Source: Dallia pectoralis | Taxonomy: Eukaryota; Chordata; Actinopteri; Esociformes; Umbridae | Reading direction: 5' to 3' | Assembly (NCBI GenBank): GCA_029465975.1 | Contig: CM055761.1 | Coordinates: forward strand, 3,573,823 to 3,637,822 | Length of the DNA: 64,000 bases | Part shown: in pieces, positions 1 through 12,200 of the stretch | How the letters are laid out: the number at the start of each line of letters is the position of its first letter | Numbering within the stretch: the first letter of the stretch is position 1 | The notes under the pieces: model-generated | The model's input: only the letters and a program-made list of their open reading frames with translations | What the model was told of the DNA's origin: nothing | Databases searched by the model: none | Position numbers and translations under genes: made by a program

Positions 1-240
1 AGGTTAGCAGCTTGACACTGATGTCTTTTAGTAAGGAGAGGTTAGCAGCTTGACACTGATGTATTTTAGTAAGGAGAGGTTAGCAGCTTGACACTTATGT
101 CTTTTAGTAAGGAGAGGTTAGCAGCTAGACACTGATGTCTTTTAGTAAGGAGAGGTTAGCAGCTTGACACTGATGTCTTTTAGTAAGGAGAGGTTAGCAG
201 CTTGACACTGATGTATTTTAGTAAGGACAGGTTAGCAGCT
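1..240. repeat. Minisatellite, 38-bp unit, about 6 copies
   Basis: A 38-bp unit beginning AGGTTAGCAGCTTGACACTG repeats head to tail from the window edge, with single-base variants (gtctttt/gtatttt, cttgac/ctagac). The array probably continues to the left. No coding role is seen. Confidence 0.95.
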
Positions 241-3240
241 ATCAATCATGTACAACTAAGGCAGAATGTCATCATGAGATACAATAAATGAACACCAACA
301 AAAATGTATTACTCGAATAAAAATAAAGAACAATGCACGTTTCGAGAGGTAGACAACTGCTTTATTTCTAGCCACAATCATAAACTGTCCAGCTGGGCTC
401 ATTGACTGAACGGACCGTATAAAACAAAATCCGCTCGTCCCCATGGAACTCTCATTGCGCAACAAACCTCATAAATTTTAGACCCCAAACCCAGCTGTAT
501 AGCCTCACCTCCTCCGAGCGTGTTAGTTCTGCCCTAGTTCTGCCCTAAATCCTCCTAGAGTATTGTGATAAACAGCAAAATAGCGATGGAAACGTGCCGT
601 GGAGCACCCATGTCCCTGTCTTCGCCTAAGCCGAGCCTGCTAGAAGTCGCTGTTGCAAAGTAAAGCCATTATTGAATATCGGACACTACAACCTTAGGAG
701 ACACTTTACAGTAATAAAAAGTATACGTAATATTGTTTACCTTTTGGTATTTTTAAATTTTCGGCAATGTCGCGTAATAGCATATGAAACAACTCCTTGC
801 CGAATGTGTCCCAGTCTAAAAACAGTGATTTAGCCAACAGGAGCTAATGGTTCGTTAAAACTGTGTATTGTAACACAAAATCCTCCAGCCATCCAAGGGA
901 GGTGTAATAATAACAGCATTTTAGCGGTATAGTGTTGTGAGTAGAACCAGAGGTCCTACAAATTAACCTACTGGCTGGTAGGAAGGTCCAGGTCCTACAA
1001 ATTAACCTACTGGGTGGGTCCAGGTTCTCTAGTGTGATGGACGGCAATCTGGTATATCAAGGCCTATTTTCCTGTCTAGAGAACATTCTGTTGTACTAAG
1101 TTGGTATAGTTCACACAGATGTTTGGGAGAACCACAGACCAGTTATGGGAGCCTGTGACTTTTACTGGCCAGACGGGGGGTTCCTTTTACGGGCTGGGAG
1201 TATATAAAAGCCAAGTAAAGAACACCTCACAGACCAGACGGTTTATCATTAGTGTTTTCTTTAGTCAAAAATAGATCTGATGCCTTTTCATCGCACGCTT
1301 CAGCGACTAGTCCAGGAATCCAGACCAACCAAGCAGCTTTCTGGTCCTCTGTAAAGCTACCTGTTGCAAAAAAAGCTAAATACATGTTCATAGTATGTTT
1401 ATCTAATAGGAATGAATATTTACTTTGACCAACTCATCCGATTCCACAAGAAGCACCAAATCTCGCATTAAATGTCCGAACCAATGACGATAACTGGAAA
1501 ATCTGCCAGCAGGAGGAACCCTTACTTATCGTATCTCAAAGTTCAGCAACAGCAATTTCACAATAAAGAAGTGTCAGAACTCTTCAGGACATTTCAACAG
1601 AAGAGTTTCCGTCTGTGTCCCGAATAGCTTAATTCCTTTGTAGGATCAAAACTGTGGCGCCCTAAACTGGTATATGTAGGGAAGAGGTTGCCATTTTGGA
1701 CACAACATTCATCTGCGTTTCCCCTGGTAATGAAGAAGTGATAAAAGAGTATGAGGCCATGACAGATATCAGAACCAGATGGAAACCAAACAAAGCCCAA
1801 ACAACCATATCACTCTCTGCCATGGGGTTTACAGTTTTCCTTAACTGTAATACTACGTAAGAACAATAGCATCATCAGAGAATGGGTCACCACTAGTCTA
1901 CCAACTTTCAAATAAATGAGATGAGAAGAGATTGAAGTGAGATTGGAATGCGAAATCCGTGGAAAATATGGTGAGAATCGGGCCGAGGGAAAGCCTTCTG
2001 ACAGACGTACGAACAGGACAGGGTCAGGCTAAGGAAAAACAAGAAGAGCAAACAGCTCTGTAGAGCGAAGACCCCGCTGTATCAATATGCCTGCCCATTA
2101 GGCTAATTAGCTGAGAGCCGAGAAGCATTCCTGATGGGCGAAGCCAGTTACCTGGATACCCGGCACTTCTCTACCACACAACGGGGAACTCAGGTATGTT
2201 GGTCCGGCCGCAGGTTAAAACAACAACAACACAGCGCTGGTATCACCTACTAGCGCCACCGCTCTCCTGTTCTCAGCTGGCGGCCCGGAGGTGCCCGCAG
2301 AAAGGCCAGCTGGTGACCCTGTGTAACGGGAACCATTGGACTCTCTGAGAAAGTAACACGACCCGTCTCCCCTTACACGCTCGCTCAGAAAGACCAGGCC
2401 AGCGGGGTGGGAAACCCAGCAGACGAACCTGGGCGCAACGAGAATTTGTTTGCAAAAGAATGGCACACTCCCAAAAGTGCGAGCCCTACCCTGACGATCT
2501 GGCACCCCGGGCTTAAGCTAGCCATCCACATTGGCACACGGTTTCAGTCCATACAGAACCGTGACCACGCGGCTGTGGTAAATGCCCCGTTAGTTCAAAA
2601 GAATAGTTAACATATTAGTCCGGAGGTCGCGTCCCAAATGACACCGCGTCCTGGTGGTAAGGGCCCTGGACCCTGTCCCACAGTAGTGCACTGTAAAGGG
2701 AACAGGGCGCCAACTGGGAGGCGGTCATTGTGTTGAATGGGGAATGCCCTTTGACCATGCAGAACAGTGAGGCTAGAGTTGTCCCAGGCTATGAGTAGGG
2801 CCACGGGTGTAATTGGGAGTCTGCGTAGTACAATGCAACCACTCAGCCCCTTGGCCCCCGTCTGCCCCGCTGGTATCTCCCCATCATCAGCCTCTGCTGG
2901 TCAACCCACTCGCACTTCATCATAACCACTGACAATTGCCCCGTGTGTTTGTCGCTCTGGGAATTACAGCCGAGCAGCGGTGGTGGTGACGACGGCAGCG
3001 GCCACTTGAGATCAGTCACTCTGAGCGCCTGTGAATGAGGACGGTGGCGTCATCGTCTATATCCAGATCTGCTTGGATTGTGCAGAAGGTATAAGAATTG
3101 TGTGACTGGGTCCCATGTGTTATATACATTATAGAGGGTACAGCTGTTACAGTACCGAGGGCCATCTTGACTTCAGAATCCACACTTAGAGCACAGGACA
3201 ACCCAGATAACAGGCGTAGGACTCGGCTCACCTTCTGATG
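241..3240. other. Gene-free stretch, mostly unique DNA
   Basis: No exon with convincing homology and splice sites was found on either strand. In particular, the three missing 3' exons of st3gal3 copy A are not recognisable here. The short open frames are not supported by composition or homology. One dispersed repeat relic lies at about 2625-2720. Confidence 0.5.
2625..2720. repeat. Dispersed repeat relic ('cccaaat...tagtgcactg' family)
   Basis: The segment carries 'gtcccaaatgacacc', 'ccctg', 'agtagtgcactgtaaagggaacagggcgcc', the hallmark string of a repeat abundant in salmonid and pike genomes. Similar relics occur near 7925-8035, 18290-18365 and 40725-40800. Recognition is from memory of the family, so classification is tentative. 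Confidence 0.5.
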
Positions 3241-3242
3241 GT

Positions 3243-3537
3243 TGTGGGCACTGGGCAGGCCAGGTGAGTTCAGGTCTGATTGTGGGCACTGGGCAGGCCA
3301 GGTGAGTTCAGGTCTGATTGTGGGCACTGGGCAGGCCAGGTGTGTTCAGGTCTGATTGTGGGCACTGGGCAGGCCAGGTGAGTTCAGGTCTGATTGTGGG
3401 CACTGGGCAGGCCAGGTGAGTTCAGGTCTGATTGTGGGCACTGGGCAGGCAAGGTGAGTTCAGGTCTGATTGTGGGCACTGGGCAGGCCAGGTGTGGTTC
3501 AGGTCTGATTGTGGGCACTGGGCAGGCCAGATAATGA
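3243..3537. repeat. Minisatellite, 38-bp unit, about 8 copies
   Basis: The unit GTGGGCACTGGGCAGGCCAG followed by gtgagttcaggtctgatt repeats head to tail with few substitutions and one single-base insertion near 3494. Confidence 0.95.
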
Positions 3538-3539
3538 TT

Positions 3540-5870
3540 TCAGGTGTCCTCTCACAGTTCCAGCTACTGTAGTAACATCAGATGTCCCCTACGCCCTCTC
3601 TATCCTCAAATCCCCCAGCCCCTCCTGATCTCTGTAATCGTAGCAAGGAGAGGAGTTGATCTTGGGGTGAATAGTGCGCCTCAATCCAAACATGCTAACA
3701 TTAAAGCTAATTCTGCTCTCCTTCAGATACAATACTATCCTAATTGAAACAGAGTGTGGTTGTTCGATCAGATAATTTTTAGTAAGCCATGAAGGAATGA
3801 AAACCACAGCTAAACATGTTTCCCCTCCAAGTCCACAACCATGTAACTCGGTGCCCTCTGCACTAATAAGCAACAATGACCGCTGCTCTAATTTTGACAG
3901 GTGTAATAATAGTTTGAATTAGACGAGGGGAACCCACAGAATGCAAAATGAATTTACAACAAATGTTTTCCTTAAACGTATGAGTGAGAAGGCATGAGGA
4001 CAATACCTTTTAGACAGTCTTTCATGGGTCTGTTCTCCTGTCGCTCCTGCATTCTGGGTTTTATCGTCAATCAAAGGTGCCTCTGACAGTATATGGAAAG
4101 AACCTTTGGTCTGTGCATTTTTGCAAATGTCTGGTAATGCTCGATAAAACATGAGTGAAGGACAGCGGGAAAGCCGAAGTGAAACAAGCGTATATCCCCC
4201 CTCCAGTCTTTCTCCTTACCTTTGCCCCTCTCCCCCAAACATAACGTGAAAACCCTAATGCATAATGTAGATGTGGGAAGAGCGGTGGTAAAAGCTCTGT
4301 TTACATAAAGAGCCCAGCTTCGCTATATTCAGATGTTATTAACCTATATCATAGAGACCACAGTCCTGAAAACTAGAAGTGAACTTCCTGCTGTAATGTT
4401 TAAGTATTTGCTATTTACAGGGCATTACGAATAGAGACCAGGTACACAACACAACACAACCACTACTATTCTCAGACAACACAGAGAAAAAGAAAAACCA
4501 ACAGAAAAAGAAAGGAAGTGACATATAGTCAACAAGCAAGACTGGTTCCTGTGGTCCAGCTACAAACATCCACCTCTCAGCTCAGGGAGAGAAACCCTAC
4601 ACTGTCTGTCAGCCATAAGAAAGGGAGTACTGTATCCCACTAACCCCAGGTCTGGCCTGACCAGATGACACTACAGAAGCCAAAGAGAAGACTGAGATGG
4701 CTTTTTGTCGCGGCCAGTGTAGCAAAGAAAGGACTAAAGTCGATGACCTACCCTGTGCCATAAAGATGGTGAGAGTAGTCTAAATGGTCTGAAGAACCAA
4801 ACTATAATTTATAATAATAACTTATTAACTATAATATCGTTCCACTCTAAAAGCATTGGGCCGGCTATGATGTAGTATCAAACAGTGACACATAAGTGAT
4901 TGACTGACTGATAGCACGCAACATTCTTTATCTCTACTATTATTGTGACATTTCACACTGTCAAAATAATGTGGTGATCCCAACTGACCAAAGACAATGA
5001 ATATTTACTAGGAACTGTTAAATTCAGAGTTGAAATGTGGCTAAGGTGCATGTAAACGCCCAAGGCTATATGGCTTAGTATCTTATTGGTCACATGGGGT
5101 CTGATCTGTTGCCAGTGTTTTTATCCGTTTGCCATTTTGTTGCTCCTGTTATTACTGTGAACCCATATACTACAGCATTGTTAACACATGCCAGACAGGT
5201 ACATACAGCTTGGTGGTGTTCACTCGGTCTCAAGTCAAACTCACCACTGCCCTCTACTGGTCAGCCCGATTAACATAAAGATGCCTACACAGCAAACTTC
5301 CAGCAACTCTTCAGAATTGTTAGTGCATTACCAAAAACGTATGTTTTATATGCATCTTTAAAGATCTTGACAATTTTTTATACAAAATAATGTTACTTAA
5401 TTACCTCAAACTAAAAACTGAATCAATATGTAATAATAATGGTACATAAAAGTACTGTACATAACATAATACATGTTACTTCACAAACATACATACAACA
5501 TACATGTAATTCATAAAATTAGTAGTAGACAAGTTATGCTTATAGATTGGTTTAATCATTATCTCAAAAAAGCAGTAGGATTAAAAATATGTAATTGCGT
5601 TCTATAGTGAGAGAAGATAACCATTAAAAATAAAGTTTGCATTTATTGGAATCAGACAATTACTTCTTTTAAACATGTGTTCCCATTAAAGACAAGAAAT
5701 TTGTCCAAAAAAAGTTGATGTGCATGTTGAAACAATTGTGTTTTGGATAATCTACTCTGAATTATCCACTAATTGTTTGTAAAAATTAAACAAATCAAAA
5801 CAGAAACTACAGTATAGACATGTTGACCACTTACAAACTTAGAAGAATAGAAAAATAGAAAATTAACCTC
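3540..5870. other. Gene-free stretch left of st3gal3 copy A exon 7
   Basis: AT-rich unique DNA. Exons 8-10 of st3gal3 copy A would be expected to the left of 5873, but I could not recognise their sialylmotif S, HYYE or H(x4)E codons here. Copy A either has a long seventh intron running off the window or has lost its 3' end. Confidence 0.5.
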
Positions 5871-5872
5871 AC

Positions 5873-6059
5873 CATCCTCCTTTTGAAGATCATAGAGCGC
5901 AGCCACTGGAAATCTGAAGATTTGAACGCAGACAGCACAAACAGGGAGTCTGTTTCGTAGAGTTCTGGGGTTTGAAAGGCTCCCTCTGGGTAGGTGATAC
6001 GCATGGTGGTTCTGCTGCCCACATCCTTCTCATAACCTCTCACTGGGGCATTGTTCAAC
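5873..6059 (-). CDS. st3gal3: st3gal3 copy A exon 7 (end of sialylmotif L)
   Basis: Acceptor gttgcag before 6059, donor gtgagg after 5873; 187 nt. Encodes RLNNAPVRGYEKDVGS through IFKRRM. It differs from copy B exon 7 at only one base (Thr vs Asn before ProGluLeu). Confidence 0.9.
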
Positions 6060-9000
6060 CTGCAACACACACAGGTCAACTGGCAGGAACCACAGGGTTC
6101 TATAATAACTACAGGGTATCTTAACCACAGGGTTCTATAAATACAGGGTTCCATACACACAGGGTTCTATAAACACAGGTTTCCATACACACAGGTCAAC
6201 TGGCAGGAACCACAGGGTTCTATAACCAGAAGGGTTCTATAACCAGAAGGGTTCTATAACCAGAAGGGTTCCAAAACCACAGCGTTCTGTAACCACAGGG
6301 TTCCGTAAACACAGGTTCCGTGACCACAGGGTTCCGTGACCACAGCGTTCGGTACTGACAGGGTTCCATAACGCCAAGGTTCTAAAACCACAGGGTTCTA
6401 TATCCATGCGGTTCTATAACACACACACAACTTGAATTATTTCATAATGTGCTTAGTCTTTATCCTCATACTTCGTCAACTAGAAAATGTTTTATTTTAT
6501 CATGTATTTGACAGAAGTCAGTTTAAAGTTTGACAATATCTGTAGGGAGCAATGGTTCACAGTAAAGGCTAAACAAACACAGTCTTAACTGACCTGACAA
6601 TCAAATTGTACGCGTCAATTCTCACACCCATAGACTTGTTGGTTAGAATGCCACCATTTCCCACGACGATGCACTTCTTACAACTCAGACTGGAACAGCA
6701 GGGAAAACAAGCAGCCGAAAATAAAGTTATGTGAGCTTTGTGGAGTAAGAAAAATGGAAAGTTCTGAATGGTGATTTTTTCAATACGAATATTATATAAA
6801 GGTTGTGCCGCCCCTTTTGGTCAACTTGAAACCCTTACATGGTGGATAAGGTCACTCTATTCACTCTAGATCTACACTGCAGGTGGATAAATAGCCTTAC
6901 ATGGTGGATAAGGTCACTCCATTTACTTTGAGATCTACACTCCAGGTGGATAAATAGCCTTACATGGTGGATAAGGTCACTCCATTTACTTTGAGATCTA
7001 CACTCCAGGTGGATAATTGGCCTAACATGGTGGATAAGGTCACTCCATTTACTTTGAGATCTACACTCCAGGTGGATAAATAAACACATTCCAAATTTCA
7101 GTAGTTGATTGAATCCGGTTGGCAGTTCCTAGATGTTCTGGACAGAACCAAGCCATTTGGAGAGAACGACGGCCAAAAGTGAAACTATAAGACACACTTT
7201 ATTGCCCAACAGATGGCCCTGTGTAAATAATTCATTAACCTTTATGCGGGGAGTAAAATTATGTTTCTTGGATTGGTAGAACATAGTTCAAGCCTTGTCC
7301 AATATTTGGTGTGTTGTCAACCCAGTTTATATGGTCCCTTCGGGATTTATCATTGGCCAGTTGGCAAGACAGCAACAACGAATGAGGAACCAGGATATTC
7401 ATTTTCTAACAGTTAACAGGAGGTTTGTCTTCTAAATGTCTTTGAGAAGCATGGCTCCTAGACACCTGTGAAAGTGCTAACGCAAGGACAAACCTGTCAA
7501 GCTGTTCTCCCAGCCCATAACTCCTCGTGGTCTTTAAAATAATATCTAGGATCCATTCTGAGGAGATAAGAAAAGGAGAAAACAGAACAAGTTAGGACAA
7601 GATGAATCATCATCATCATCACCCCAGCAGAGACATGAAGACAGTGGAATTACTAGGCCCGGCTGGACCTCCACGGATAGTCATTAATGACCCAGGGAAC
7701 GAAGCCAGACTAGATGCTGGGTGGGCTGACAGAGGGACAGAACACAGGGTGTTTAGGCAGATGAGCCAATCCAGACACAACACATACGCACATCTCTTAA
7801 TTACACTCTTGGTCCACGCAAACACGTATTCAACTAGACAACTACACAGAGCAGAGGTTCTCAATCTTGGTCCCGGGGCCCCAAAAAGGAGCACATTTAG
7901 AGAAGCCCTGCTCAGCAAAGACCTAGAGGTTACTGTAGTGCACTATAAAAAGGCAATGAGGATTATAACTAAATGTGCATTGGTCTTCCCAAGACCAGAA
8001 CTGAAACGAACAGGTATAGGGAACAATTTGGGACGCATACACCATACACACTTCTTCGGAATGACAAACAAAAATGAAGCCCCATAAAAAAGACTGCAAC
8101 AAAAAGCTATAGAAAACAACAGAGGTAATGAGCTTTATCTAAAACAACCAAAAATACATCAATATAATAAAATATATAATATATATATATATAACTCAAT
8201 GGTTTGGGGTCACCTTGTTGTCACATAAGTTGTATGCATTTTGATGTGAGAAAACAGGTTTTTAATTAACAAGGATACCAATGGAATACTGCTGTGTAAT
8301 CATTACTGCAGGAGGCCCATGTCTACCAATTTAATATAACATTTACTCTAGCACTAGTAGTAGCAGTAGTACTACTAGTAGTAGTAGCAGTAGTAGTAGT
8401 TAAAATGAGATACCCAGCCTATACAAAATACTCCAGTTGATTGTTCAGGTACCGCTGAAGAACCACAACACAGTCCCAATATTCCTTGGTCATTTCCACA
8501 CAACACTCCACAACTGGTTATTTACCTAGCCAGTTATTATAGGAAGAAAAACCTCCCGGAGAAACTTCAATCAGGATGTTTTCGGTGCAATTTGCAAGGG
8601 TAAAAACATTTGCCCTATAATTCAGGTGATCAGGATTAAACTAACTGTAATTAGGAGAACGATTGGGAGCTTAAAATTGCAGGACCATTTGTCACAAGAT
8701 GAAAGCGTAGTGCCTGGTGGTTGCGTGCACATTGTGATTATTTACATTCAACCAGATTGCCAGAGCATTAAATTGCCATTAGACACGTAGAAGTCGAAGA
8801 CTCCGGCGCAAGAGATCTTAACGTGACCCAAAGATAACATTCAAGTAGCACAATGTGATATTATCAACATCCAATGCGAAATAAATGGAAATTAATCCAA
8901 TGTAAAACAGTTTACTGCACAGTCCTTACTTATAACAAAGGATTTTAAATAAATTACACTTTATTGTGTCCCCCCAAATTACAATTTAAAATGGTTGATT

Positions 9001-9209
9001 ACCCTTGAACAAATGTTAGTGTTGCCAAAAGACCCCTAAGAAACAGTATCACCCCACAGAGAGAGACCGTCACAGTTTGAATTCCTTACCTGTAACTAAT
9101 GCTGGATTGATTGGATGAACGAAACAACACAACAGGGGAGAAATGGGAAAAAGAGAGACTGGAGAGATGTGAAAAAAAGAAATGGAAGGAAGAGAGATGG
9201 GAAGAAGAA

Positions 9210-9267
<58 letters not shown>

Positions 9268-12200
9268 TGAAAAAGAGAAATTAAAGAAAGAGAGATGGGA
9301 AGAAGAGAGCTGGGAGTGAGATGTGAAAAAGAAAAATGGAAGGAATAGTTACTGATAATGGGACGCTGTACGCCCATGTAGGTATTCCATAAAAAATCCG
9401 CTGTTTTCAGCGACAAGCATTACCAACACTTACAACACTATGTCGTATTTCGAAACGATTCGATGTTATTTAAACAGACAAATGGCTTTATTATCTTTCG
9501 AAAACAAGGACATTTCTACGTGACCCCAAACAGTTTTAAACAGCGGCGTTTGCTGGCTCAGATGTGTGCGCCAGAGGCATTTGCGTCTTGTCATTGGAGT
9601 AAACCATTGGTTTAGTATGCTTGGGAAAGCCAGCCTCGGTAGACACCTTATCGCCAGCCCGATCCCCACTGATGAGGACCAGCCATGTACCAGCGTTACG
9701 AGGCCAGCGTTTGGACCACAAGGTGTTCTCTCCCCGATCGAAATACGGATATCATCCACAACCTGTAGCTCGGCTTCCAGAACCATCTCGTGTACAAACG
9801 GCGTCGGAGAACAAAAAACGAATACGGCAAATGGAGGTCCATACCTTGCATTCTGGTTCCGAACGGCGGGAACAAGTTGCCGATCTTGGAGAAGCGTCTA
9901 TAATTCACATCGAGGAACATGAGAGCCGGTTTACTGAACCTGCAGATAAATGGAGACAGGCGACCAAGTTGACAGGTGAGAGCAGCACAAGCAAAAAGTA
10001 ATAATAATAATAAATAATAAGGTGGCCATAAATAGCCCCAGACGCCACCAGGACAGACAGACGCCAATGTGAAGATACGTCCAAAGACGCCCTGAATATT
10101 GAGAGCTGCTCTACAGGATTAGCAGGTTGGTTGTTATGTAATCTATGGACTGTAAGCTTTCAGCAACTAGAGGCCAGTGACAGGATTGAATGGGCTTACT
10201 GACATAACGTAGGGAAACACACTACCAGGGATTATGCTTTAATGGGAATCTCCAGTTGTTTAGGCATTGACTACAAGGGCACACATAGCATTATTGCAGT
10301 ACTTTGTTTTATAAATTAACCTTACTAGTATCACAGGTGTTCAAAAATACATCTGTTGGCTGTATTGTAGGATCCAATTTAAAGTAGGAAAATGACAAAT
10401 CTGTGTCTCTCATCTCATCTCATCTTCAACCGCTTATCCGGGGTCGGGTCGCGGGGGTAGCAGCTCTAGCAGGGGACCCCAAACTTCCCTTTCCCGGGCA
10501 ACATTAGCCAGCTCTGACTGGGGAATCCCGAGGCGTTCCCAGGCCAGTGTGGAGATATAATCTCTCCACCTAGTCCTGGGTCTTCCCCGAGGTCTCCTCC
10601 CAGCTGGACGTGCCTGGAACACCTCTCTAGGGAGGCGCCCAGGTGGCATTCTTACAAGATGCCCGAACCACCTCAACTGGCTCCTTTCTATGCAAAGGAG
10701 CAGCGGCTCTACTCCGAGTTCCTCTCGGATGACTGAGCTTCTCACCCTATCCCTAAGGGAGAGGCCAGCCACCTTTCTGAGAAAACCCATTTCGGCCGCT
10801 TGTACCCGCGATCTCGTTCTTTCGGTCATGACCCAGCTTTCATGACCATAGGTGAGGGTAGGAACAAAGATTGACCGGTAGATCGAGAGCTTTGCCTTTC
10901 GGCTCAGCTCTCTTTTCATCACAACGGTGCGGTGAAGCGAATGCAACACCGCCCCCGCTGCTCCGATCCTCCGACCAAACTCCCGCTCCATTGTTCCCTC
11001 ACTCGCGAACAGGACCCCGAGGTACTTGAACTCCTTCACTTGGAGTAAGGACTCATTCCCTACCCGGAGTAGGCACTCCACCGGTTTCCTGCTGAGAGTC
11101 ATGGCCTCAGATTTAGAGGTGCTAACCCTCATCCCAGCCGCTTCACACTCGGCTGCGAACCGATCCAGTGAGTGCTGAAGGTCACCGACCGATGAGGCCA
11201 TCAGGACCACATCATCCGCAAAAAGCAGTGATGTGACCATCAGCCCACCGAACGGGAACCCCTCCCCCATGACTACGCCTTGATATCCTGTCCATGAATA
11301 TTACAAACAGGATTGGTGACAAAGCGCAGCCCTGGCGGAGGCCAACCCCCACCGGGAACGAATCCGACTTACTGCCGAGGACACGGACACAGCTCATGCT
11401 TTGAGCGTACAGAGATTGGATGGCCCTGAGAAGAGACCCCCTCACCCCATACTCCCGCAGCACCTCCCACAAAAGATCCCGGGGTACCCGGTCATACGCC
11501 TTCTCCAGATCCACAAAACACATGTAGACTGGATGGGCATACTCCCAGGCCCCCTCCAGGATCCTTGCGAGAGTAAAGAGCTGGTCCGTGGTTCCCCGGC
11601 CAGGACGAAAACCGCATTGTTCCTCTTCAATCTGAGGTTCGACTATTGGCCGAACCCTCCTTTCCAGCACTTTGGAGTACACTTTACCAGGGAGGCTGAG
11701 GAGTGTGATACCTCTGTAATTGGCACACACTCTCTGGTCCCCCTTTTAAAGAGGGGAACCACCACCCCGGTCTGCCACTCCTCTGGCACTGTCCCAGACT
11801 TCCATGCAATGTTGAAGAGGCGTGTCAACCAAGACAGCCCTTCCCCACCCAAAGCTTTTAGCATTTCTGGACGAATCTCATCAGTCCCTGGGGCTTTGCC
11901 ACTGTGGAGTTGTTTGACTACCTCAGCGACTTCCCCCAGGGAAACTGACGATGACCCTCCATCAGCCTCCAGCTCTGCCTCTGTACTAGAGGGCGTGTAG
12001 GTCGGATTCAGGAGCTCCTCAAAATGCTCTTTCCAGCGCCCGATCACATCATCAGTTGAGGTCAACAGTGTCCCATCCTTACTGTACACAGCTTGGATGG
12101 TTCCCGTTTTCCCCTTCTGAGGTGCCGAACGGTTTTCCAGAAGCATTTTGGTGCCGACCGAAAGTCCTTCTCCATAGCTTCTCCAAACTTCTCCCACACC

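Noticed and set aside
7602..8087. 161-codon plus-strand open frame starting with a His run
   Set aside because: It overlaps a dispersed repeat relic and an (atc)n tract in an intron of st3gal3 copy A; no homology recognised.
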